This document shows positions 19,755 through 30,200 of a stretch of DNA of 64,000 nt, in pieces. Numbering within the stretch: the stretch's first letter is position 1; every line of letters begins with the position of its first letter. A model generated the notes under the pieces. The model saw only the letters and a list, made by a program, of their open reading frames with translations. It made no database searches and was not told the DNA's origin. The DNA is from Blautia sp. (GTDB lineage Bacteria > Bacillota > Clostridia > Lachnospirales > Lachnospiraceae), in the NCBI GenBank assembly GCA_017475035.1, contig JAFVGK010000075.1:17114-81113 (forward strand), given 5' to 3'. Position numbers and translations under genes: made by a program.

Positions 19755-21134
19755 TTATCGACGAATTCCAGAAAAGAACCAGCATACTGCAAACAGGATT
19801 AGAATTGCTATAACAGCAACCACAATAAGTATGATTATTGGAGATTTATTCCCGGTCTGAATGCTCGCTGCCTGTGTCTGTATGATCGGTTCGGTTTCAG
19901 GTTCGGTACTTATTTCCGATGGCTTAACTTCGTTCAGGATATGAAACCCATTGATTGTGGTTTGATATCCGATTATGTCTGGTTGGCTGATTGTATACTG
20001 GACTTCTTTTCCGTCTGCATATTTCGAAAGGCCTTCAAAGGAGAATATCCATTCTGTTTTGTCACTTACGGTGATTGTGCTGACATGTATGCCATCCCCA
20101 AAGAGAGCGACCTGGACAGCTTCCGGCCTGGCTCCTGCTTCACTGCTACTGTCATCCCAGGCGATTTCACCGGATAAAATGATGGTTTCAGGCTCATGGT
20201 GCATCGTAAAGCCGCCTTCTGTATGGATAATGTCATAGCCGCTTGTCGGAATTGCATCGATCTGGTATTTGACTGGTTTGCCTGCTTTGTTCTTGGGCAC
20301 ATCATTGAATTCATATTGCCAGTCATTGCTCTCTGTCACGTTTACGGTATCTATGATTTCATCTTCATCTTTCAGACATATCTTTACGTCTCGTGGGCGA
20401 ATGCCGTCCTGATTGTTCTGATCGTCAAAAATAATAGTGCCGGAAATAGAAGTAAGAGCTGCCTCATGCCTATACACTGCGGAAAAGCCATCATAAGTTT
20501 TGCCGTATCCGTCATAATCAGGAACCTGGATTTTGTATTGAATCGCTCTGCCTTGGGATGCCTGCTCCAGTCCTGAAAAAGAGAAGCTGCATTCTCTCTT
20601 TGCGGGAACATCCTGCGCAGCAATTGGCTCTTCATTTGCAAGGAGTGTCACAGGAATCGTATTCGGACGCAGGCCGTCCCTGTCATTGTCATCGTCGAAA
20701 ATGATGGTTCCGCATATTACTGCCGCCACGTGAGAATGGACAGCCTTGATATCACAGATCAAGACATCTGGTTGATCTCCGCTGGTTTTAGAGGTTGAAA
20801 CCTCATATCCCGATATATCCTCCATGGTGACAGAGTACCTGTCTTTAGAGCCTTTTAAACCGGAAAAGGCGAAGGTGTAATAATCCGCAGCAGTAGCCTT
20901 TGCTGTTTCCAGTGCTTCACCGTCTTTCAGGAGCGTGATCTCAACGGCATAAGGCCGAAGGCCGTCATCGTCGTCCTCATCCTCCCAGGTGACAGATCCT
21001 GTTACCTCGTACTCATCGTAGAGCTGTGCGCCGTCACAGGGAATCGCCGATTCATCATCAAGAGCTGGAACTCCGGCAACAGTAACCATTATAATCATTA
21101 TCAGCCCTACTATACCCATTATTTTCTTGTTCAT
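19755..21134 (-). CDS. CnaB-domain surface protein with QTGNKSP sorting signal
   Basis: 459 residues. A signal peptide (about residues 1-25) is followed by four CnaB-type domains with 'DGLRP/DGIRP/AGARP' markers and a C-terminal 'SIQTGNKSP', membrane segment and short basic tail ('GIRR'). In all four domains the residue two before the conserved Trp/Phe is V or I instead of Lys ('GSVTW', 'GTIIF', 'GTIIF', 'GEIAW'), so isopeptide bonds are not expected. A GGGGGA ribosome site sits nine bp before the ATG. It lies downstream of the giant CnaB gene in the same direction and may be a minor pilin-like or anchor partner. Confidence 0.8.
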   Translation of the reverse strand: MNKKIMGIVGLIMIIMVTVAGVPALDDESAIPCDGAQLYDEYEVTGSVTWEDEDDDDGLRPYAVEITLLKDGEALETAKATAADYYTFAFSGLKGSKDRYSVTMEDISGYEVSTSKTSGDQPDVLICDIKAVHSHVAAVICGTIIFDDDNDRDGLRPNTIPVTLLANEEPIAAQDVPAKRECSFSFSGLEQASQGRAIQYKIQVPDYDGYGKTYDGFSAVYRHEAALTSISGTIIFDDQNNQDGIRPRDVKICLKDEDEIIDTVNVTESNDWQYEFNDVPKNKAGKPVKYQIDAIPTSGYDIIHTEGGFTMHHEPETIILSGEIAWDDSSSEAGARPEAVQVALFGDGIHVSTITVSDKTEWIFSFEGLSKYADGKEVQYTISQPDIIGYQTTINGFHILNEVKPSEISTEPETEPIIQTQAASIQTGNKSPIIILIVVAVIAILILFAVCWFFSGIRR

Positions 21135-21214
21135 CTCAAAGTCCCCCTATTACAGAAATAACCAGGTCTTGCTTTTTAACGACAGGATGCCTGAAATCCT
21201 GCCGAAAAAGCAAG

Positions 21215-21249
21215 AAATCCTCCCCTCTGTGCTGCAAAGGGGAGGATTT
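21215..21249 (-). terminator. Terminator-like hairpin after the giant CnaB gene
   Basis: A perfect 12 bp stem (AAATCCTCCCCT with AGGGGAGGATTT) lies 40 bp past the stop of the giant gene on the - strand, followed on that strand by a T-rich stretch. Confidence 0.7.
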
Positions 21250-21289
21250 ACAAGTCACTGGTAACGTTTTTGTCTGGCAAAAAGATCCG

Positions 21290-24200
21290 TTACAGCTGCT
21301 GTTTTTTGATCATGTAGAAGCTGGCAACCTCAAATGCGATGAACGCGATAAGCAGGAGCATGAATAATATCCCAACCGGTGAAGTATCACCCGTCTGCAC
21401 ATCTGAATCTTTTTCGCTGCTGTTCCCCTGCCTGTTCGAGGAAGGTGTTACTGCCGCTGTCGGGTTAGGCGATCTTGTGGGGATGATTGTCGGGATTGGT
21501 GTCAATGATGGCTGCGGCGCATAGGTGGAGACATTGTAGATGTCGGTTCCCCTTATGACGGTCGTATATCCTGTTACGGCATCCTCCCTGACTGAATAGA
21601 CGATGGCTTTTCCATCATTTTCTTTGGCAAGATCTGCAAAAGTGTATTTCCAGTCATCCTTTTCAGTTACCGTGCTGCTTTTTATCTCCTTGCCGTCGGC
21701 AAATAACCTGACTGTTATGGAGGAAGGGCGGGTCTTCCCAGCGTTGTCTTTATCTATCCAGTATTTCCTTCCGCTGATCGTTACTGTTTCTTCTGCATTA
21801 TGCGTATTTGTAAGGTCATAGCCGCTGATCTTTACGGAATAGCCTTCTACTGGCTCTTCAGCAATGGCGTATGTGATTTCCTTGCCATCTGCCATTTTGG
21901 GCATGGACTTGAACGAGTATTTCCAATCCCTATCTGCATCTGTATTGGTTTTGGCAATTTCTTTCCCGTCAGCCAGGAACTTTACAGTGATGGATTTTGG
22001 ACGGAGCCCAGCCGAGTTATTCTGATCATTCCAGGTCTTTCTGCCCTCGATGTCTATCGTTCCAGAGACATGTGTATTCGTTATGTCAAAACCGTTTATG
22101 GACGCTTCATATCCATCAACAGGCGATTCTGCTACAGAATAGGTAATCACCTTGCCATTCTCATACTTGGGAAGGTCGTGGAAGGAATACTTCCAGCTTT
22201 CTTTTGCAACAGCTTTTATCCTTCGATCTTCTTTCCCGTCCTTCTTCAGGATGATTTCAACCTCTTCTGGCCTTATTCCGTCCTGGTCATTTCCGTCATC
22301 CCATTTTTTCTGGCCTTCTACAAAGACAGTTTCTGGTGCATGGGTATTCGTAATGGTGAAGCCTTTGATTGAATCCCCGCTGATCGATGCGGTATAACCA
22401 TCTGGAAAATCAACCTCAGTGACAGTATAATCAACCTTCTCACCGTTCTGGTATACAGGAAGACCATTGAAAGTGTAGGTCCATTTATTATCTTTGGACA
22501 GTGAGATCGGTTCACCAAAAGCATTGCCGTTGGCATAAAGCTGGACAGAAACACTTTCTGGCCTGAGCCCATCCTGGTCTGCCTTGTCTTCCCAGGCTTT
22601 TGTAACGTTCACGAAGGTCGTCTCTGGTACATGACTGTTGGTGGGATCGAAACCGTCAAATGCTACGCTGTAGCCTTCCAGAGCATCCTCTGTAACGGTA
22701 TATATGATTTCTTCCCCATGCAGATATTTCGGAAGGTTTTTGAAACTGTAGGCCCAGTCCGTTTCCTCAGATGCTTCTGCAGATCGGATTTCCACGCCGT
22801 TGCCATGGAGGCGCAGTGTAATCCTGTCAGGGCGAATGCCATCTTGATTGTCTGCATCATCCCACTTCTTCGTACCAGAAATGCTGACTGTCTCTATTCC
22901 GTGGCTGTTCGTGACGGTATACCCGTCTACGGTCGTCTCGTAGCCATTGACAGGATCTTCCGTGATAGTGTACGTAATCTCGCTTCCATCCCTGAATTTA
23001 TCCAGTTCCTCAAAGGAATACTCCCAATCTGTGTCTGCAGAGACGGTCATCGAGGAAACCTCTTCGCTATCAGCAAAAAGATGGATGGTAATGTTCGCAG
23101 GTCTGATCCCGTCATTGTTGTTTTGATCTTCCCATTTCTTCCTGCCGTGGATCGTGATCTTTTCTGGCTGGTGAATGTTTATAATATTGTAGCCGTCCAC
23201 AGCCTTTTCATATCCTTCTACAGCAGTTTCCGTAACGGAGTAGATGATCTCCTTGCCATCTTTGTATTTGTCAAGGCCGTTGAAACAATACGCCCAGTCA
23301 TCTGCTTCGGTGATGGTTCTTCTTGCGGCTTCTTTTCCATCGGCCAGAAGGACAATTTCCACTTCATCCGGGCGGATCCCGTCCTGGTTATCTCCATCTT
23401 CCCATTTCTTCCTGCCTTCAATGACAATTTTCTCTGGCTCATGGGTATTGGTGATGACGCAGCCATCGATAGATGCCTCGTAGCCATCAACTTCCTTCTC
23501 GGCAATATGGTATTCAACCTCCATTCCGTTTCGGTACTGATCAAGCCCTTTGAATGAAAATTCCCAATTGGTGTCCGAGGAGGCCTCCGCTTCAGCAACA
23601 GGATCCCCATCCGCATACAGGATTGCCGTGATGGATTCCGGACGGATCCCATCCTGGTCATCATTGTCATCCCAGACCTTATGACCTGCTATATCTATTG
23701 TCGCTGCCTCATGATGGTTTGTGATGATATAGCCGTTGATCGCCTGAGTATATCCCTCCACAGGCACCTCAGCTACGGTATATGCAATTGGCTGCCCGTT
23801 CTTATTTTTTGGTAAGTCGTAGAAGGAATATGACCAGAATCCCTGGAGAGTCGCTTCCGTGCGGTCCATTTCCTCTCCATCTGCATAGAGAATGATCTCC
23901 ACCTCATCCGGGCGGATTCCATCCTGATTGTCGTTGTCATCCCATACCTTTTCTCCTTCGATGGTGATTATCTCTGGTTCATGTGTGTTGATGATCGTGT
24001 AACCTTTCACAGCACTGCCGGTCACGGATGCTTTGTAACCATCAGGAATCGTTGTTTCTTCCACGGAATAATGAATAAACAGCCCATCCTTATAGACAGG
24101 AAGTTCATTAAAGGTGTAAGTCCACTTGTTCTCTTCGGATAACACGACTGGGTCGCCGCAGGGTTCAAAATCGGCATAGAGCTGGATAACTGCGGTTTCT

Positions 24201-27200
24201 GGCCGGATGCCGTCCTGGTCATCGCCATCATCCCATTCTTTTACTACGCTTACGAAGGTTGTTTCTGGGGCATGGATGTTCACGAGATCGTTTCCATCAA
24301 GCTCTGAGCGGTAGCCTTCTACGGCATCCTCGGTGATGATATATTGGATTTCCTTACCATCTGCATATTTGTCAAGGTCATCGAAGCTGTATTCCCAGTT
24401 ATCCTTTTCGGTTACATATACATAGCCTGCTTCCTTTCCGTTCCCATGGAGCCTGACAGTCACGGATGATGGGCGGATGCCGTCCTGATTGTTGTGATCC
24501 TCCCATTTTTTCTTTCCATCCAGGTACGTTTTTTCTGGCTCATGCGTATTGGTGATGATGAATCCGCCTTCGGCATCACCAGATACGGCAGAGGTATAGC
24601 CGTCGGGGAATGAGATCTCTTTCACGGAATAAGAAATCTCCGTGCCGGCCTCATTGACAGGAAGATGATCCCATTTATAACTCCATCTGTTTTCGGCATT
24701 CAGGGTGATTGGTTCTTTGTAGAATTTGCCGTTGGCAATGAGCTGAACCCTCACAGACTCTGGACGGACACCATCCTGATTGTCCGCGTCCTCCCAGACC
24801 TTGGTGATGTCGATGCTGGTCACCTCAGGCAGATGCGTATTTACAATATCATAGCCAACTACCTCGGCTTCATAGCCATCTACAGGTACTTCACCAATGG
24901 AATAAATGATTTCCTTTCCATTTTCATATTTTGGAAGATTGACAAAGGTATATGTCCATCCGCTTGCGGCAGACGCTGTTTCCTGGGAGATTTCTTTCCC
25001 GTTTCCATAAAGCTTTACAGTAATGGATTCTGGCCGAATCCCGTCCTGGTCCTCTGCATCTTCCCAGGTCTTTTTGCCTGAGATCGTGAGCGTCGCAGGA
25101 AGATGGACGTTGATGATGTCGAACCCATCTATGGTTTTTTCATAGCCATCATGATCAGAGGGGGCTTCGTCAATAGAGTAGGTAATTTCTTTCCCGTTGC
25201 GGTATTTGTTCAACTGCCCGAAGGAGTATGCCCATCCGTCCTCAGCCGTAACAATCCTGGAATCTGTTTCCACACCATCCGCATAGAGAAGGATTTTTAC
25301 GGATTCTGGTCTGATACCGTCCTGGTCATCTCTATCCTCCCAGATCTTGCGGCCTTCTATCGTTACCTTCTGTGGTATATGGGTGTTGGTGATGGTATAG
25401 CCGTCTACAGACGAGGTATACCCGTCAATGACTTCTTCTTCGATGGTGTAATCAATGGCAAGCCCATTTCTGTTCTTTGGAAGCCCTGTAAAGGAAAATA
25501 TCCACCCGTTTTCGGCTGCAGCTTTGGTTTCTGCAATCTGTCCGCCATCCGCATAAAGAAAGATCTTCACAGCTTCTGGACGGATACCGTCCTGGTCCCC
25601 TGCGTCATCCCAAAGCTTACGACCTTCGATATCTATGTTCTCTGTTTTGTGGTGGTTTGTGATCGCGAATCCGTCCACAGAAGTGGTATAGCCTTCCACG
25701 GGGACCTCCCCTACGGAATAGAGGATCTCCCTGCCATCTTTATTCTTGGGAAGGTTCTGGAAGAGATAAGTCCAGAATCCCTGAAGGGTTGCTTTCGTCC
25801 TTCCAGCTTCCACGCCATCTGCATAAAGGATAACTTCTGTTTCGTCAGGGCGGATACCGTCCTGGTTATCTTTGTCGTTCCAGATCTTCCGCCCTTCCAC
25901 GGTGATTTCTTCTGGATCATGTCTGTTGGTGATCGTAAAGCCTTTTTCTGTGCTGCCGCTGATGTATGATTCATATCCATCAGGGACAGTAAGCTCCTCC
26001 ACGGAATAAGTGATCGGCTTTCCACCTTTGAATGCAGGAAGTCCGTTGTAGGTATGCGACCATCTGCCTTCTTCTGTCAGGGAGACGGGATCTCCGTATG
26101 ATTCGGAGTCGGCATAAAGCTGGATCTCTATGGATGCTGGTCTGATGCCGTCTTGATTATCTCCGTCATCCCATTCCTTCACAACGCTCACAAAGGTGGT
26201 TTCTGGGGAGTGTGTGTTTATGAGATCGTTTCCATCGAGCCGTACATTGTAATTTTCCACGGCACTCTCTGTGATGATATACTGGATTTCTTTTCCGTTT
26301 TCGTATTTGTCAAGATCTTCAAAGCGATACTTCCAGCCATTTTCTTCGCTGGCTGTGGTGCTTTCGACAGCTTTGCCATTGGCATGAAGCCAGACAGTTA
26401 CGAATGTTGGCCGCATACCATCCTGATTATTGTTGTCCTCCCATTTTTTGGTACCGCTCAGGGTAATCCTTTCGGGGATATGAGAATTCGTGATGAGGTA
26501 CCCGCTGTCAGCGTCTCCTGAGACGGAACAAGTGTAACCTGTGGGAATATCGATTTCTTTGATGGAGTAAACAATTGGCTTTCCATCGGAACACACAGAG
26601 AGGTTTTTCCATCTGCCCTGCCACTTATTCTCTGCGCTCAGGGTGATCGGATCCCCGTAAGGTTTGGTGTCGGCATAAAGCTGGATGTCTACGGAGACAG
26701 GTCTGATACCGTCCTGATCATTCTCGTCATTCCAGATTTTGCTGACTGTAATGTCCCTCTTGTCAGGCTGATGTACGTTTAGTATTTCAAAACCATTTAT
26801 CGATGCCTTATATCCGTCCACACTGTCTTCGGTAATCGAATAGAGCACTTCCTTACCGCCTGAATATTTGGGAAGACTGGCAAAAGTATATTTCCATCCC
26901 TCTGCGGCGGTGACTTCTTTGGAATCAATTTCTCTCTGGTCTGCATAGAGCCGTACCATAATGGAAGCTGGCCGAATGCCATCCTGGTCATTGTTGTCGT
27001 CCCAGGTTTTGCTTCCCCTGACAGCTATGATTTCGGGTGTATGGGTATTCGTGATGTCATAGCCCTCGATTTCTTTGATGTATCCTTCAACATCGTCCTC
27101 GTCCACCGTATAACGGATTTCGTGACCGCTTTTGAACTTCGGCAGCCCCTCAAAAAGATACGACCAGTTATCTTCCTGTGTGATGGCTTTTTCAGTCACG

Positions 27201-30200
27201 ATCTCCCCGTCGGCACGAAGCCGAACGGTCACGCTTGCCGGGCGGATCCCGTCATTGTCATCTGCGTCATTCCAGATTTTTTTGCCTGCTATGTCAATCG
27301 AGTCGGGGATATGCGTATTGATCACGGTGTTCCGATCATAAGACACTTCATAGCCGTCTATGGGTTCCTCAGAGATTGTGTATGTGATTTCTTTTCCGTT
27401 TTTGTAGCTGTCCACACCGATGAAAGAATATTTCCAATCATTCGCTGCAGTAGCTTTCGTACTGGCGACAAACTCTCCATTACCGAAAAGATGGAGCGTT
27501 ACTTCATCTGGCCTGATGCCGTCCTGATCATCTGTGTCTTCCCAGGACTTGCTTCCGTGAATATCCCTGACATAGGTGTTGTGGGTATTCGTGATGACGA
27601 AGCCTTTTATGGCATCACCGCTTATCGTAGATTGGTAATTTATATCCACATCCATTTCAGACACGGTGTAAATGACGTTCTTCTTATCTAGCTTAACGGG
27701 AAGGTTATCCCAGGTATGGTTCCATCCATGGCTTTCCGCAAGGTTGACAGGATCGCCATAGGGTTTGTCGTTCGCGAGGAGCTGTACTTTTACGCTCTTG
27801 GGACGGAGCCCGTCCTGATTGTCTTTATCTTTCCATGCTTTCGTTACGGTAACTGAGGTGGTTCCTGGGGCGTGGCTGTTCGTGATCGTGCGGCCATCTA
27901 TGGTGCAGCGGTACCCTTTTACAGCATCCTCAGTTACGGTATAGGTGATGGCTCTGCCGTTTTTGTAAACGGGGACGTTTTCAAAGGAATAGATCCAGCC
28001 GTTTTTCTCAGACGCCACAGTATGGGCGACTTCAGTGCCGTCTGCATGGAGCCTGACCGTAATTTTATTCGGACGATCCCCATCCTGATCATTATTATCT
28101 TCCCAAACCTTAACTCCGCTGATCGTGGTAGTTTCAGGTGTATGCGTATTCGTTATGTAAATTTCATCCTCGACATAATCGGATAGGGAAGCCGTATAAC
28201 CTGCGGGTACATCTTCTTCCATGGCGGTATAGGATATGACGCTGCCGTTTTTATGTTTTGGTAAATCGGTCCACTTGTAAGACCACTTTGTATCTGCATC
28301 CAGGGATACAGGGGCGCCGTACTTGTTTAAGCCAGTATAGAGCTGTACCTTTACAGAAGCAGGGCGAATGCCATCCTGGTTATCCTGGTCACTCCAAAGC
28401 TTGGTGACAGAAATGCTCGTGGTTTCAGGAGTATGCCGATTGAAGAGCGATACAGAAGTTCCCTCATCGTTCTCAGATACGGCGGACTCACTCTCATATC
28501 CCTCAACAGAGTCCTCCTCCACGCTATAGAGAATTTTGCTGCCGCGCTTATATTTTGGCAGGCCAGTAAACTGGAACATCCATGCGTCACAGCTTTCTTC
28601 CTGGCTGGCGGCATGGCTTTTATCCAGCGTCACAGTATTGATCTCCTTGCCGTCCGCAAGCAGGTGAATATCTACAGATTCAGGCCTGATGCCGTCCTGG
28701 TTGGATTCATCGATCCAGAACTTTGTGACAGATACGGAGGTTGTTTCAGGAACGTGCGTGTTGGTGAGATCATATCCATTACATGTAACGGTATATCCTT
28801 CCACGGGCAGTTCTTCAACGGTGTAATTGATGATGCTTCCCCCGCTGTACTTTGGCCTGGTTCCGAAATCATATTCCCAATTATTGGTTTCGGAGGTTTT
28901 GACGGAATCCACCAGGATACCGTCGGCCAGAAGCTTCACTGTGATCTGGGCAGGACGTAAGCCGTCCTGGTTGTTGCTGTCATCCCACGACTTTTTGCCT
29001 TTTATGGCAATGGTTTCTGGACTATGGGTATTCAGAAATTCATATTCAAAATTGGGGGAATAATTTCTGGCTGTTCCAGTATAGCCTTCTACGGGAAGTT
29101 CGGTAATGGTATAATCTGCGGCAGTATCGTTGTATGGTATTTCCAGCTGCGCAAGGTGATAGGTGATCTGGGTAACCTGTTTATATTTTCCATCCACAAC
29201 AATAGAGGTGGAGACAGGATAAACAAAACCGTCTGCTTTCGCTTCATAGGTTCCAATAGACTCGCCCTCTTTTGCGATGGTAAAGTATGTTTTGTCTGGA
29301 CGGAGGCCATCTCTGTTGTTATCATCGTCCCAGAACTTTGTGATCCAGAAATCCTGAGGTTTGGTTTCGGGTATGGAATGGGGGGTATTGGTGATATCAA
29401 AAATTTTCAGGTGTGTGTCTGCCCAATCTCTCTGCTGCTCATTTATGGTAGTCTCGAATCCGCTGAGCGCATCTTCACTTACACTATATTGGATTTCATG
29501 CCCGTCATCTGCATACATGGGATGAGGCGGGAACGCTGCCTCGATGGAATCGAACAGGTTTTCGACAGGGAGAGTCAGGCGGTCTGTTTCCTCTCCATCC
29601 GCCAGGAGCTTTACGATGATGCTGGATGGTATAAAGTCTGGCTGTGAATGCCAGCAGTCCCACGTTTTCTGGACTTTGACGGTAACAGTTTCGGGAGAAT
29701 CACCTGCAGAAACAAATCCTGTGTCGAGGAAGGAAATGGCGTAGTTTTTGGCGTCGTCTGCTGAAAATGCGACCCCAGCGGACAGCTCTGAATCGGTCGG
29801 AAGGTAAATGTCATTGTCGATGACGGCAGGATCCCACCGGGAATTCCGATGTACCCTGCCGTTATCATGGTCGCTTTGAGTTATCTCTGCTCCACCAGAA
29901 ACCGTCTTGCCATTGGAATTTCTGTTTGTTGGAGCAAAAGTTGCGAACTGAGCAGTTGTCTCCTTATCGCAATGGATGAAAATCTTTGCTGTTCCGCTCT
30001 GGGTAATTCCCTCAAATGAATAAACGCCATACTCATCGGTGACAGTGGATGTAAGGAGAGCATCATTCACGTAGAGATCCACTTGAAGCCCAGGCAGAGG
30101 AAGTTCTTCATCCTGGCGTTCCCCATCCGACATGTTTGCACTGCCGTCATCCCAGATGACTCCGTGAAGGCTTCTGGTGTAGGATTCCGTAACGGCCTGG

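Noticed and set aside
21700-29020. Regular ~275 bp repeats as a possible CRISPR or satellite
   Set aside because: They are in-frame protein domains, far longer than CRISPR repeats and without spacers.
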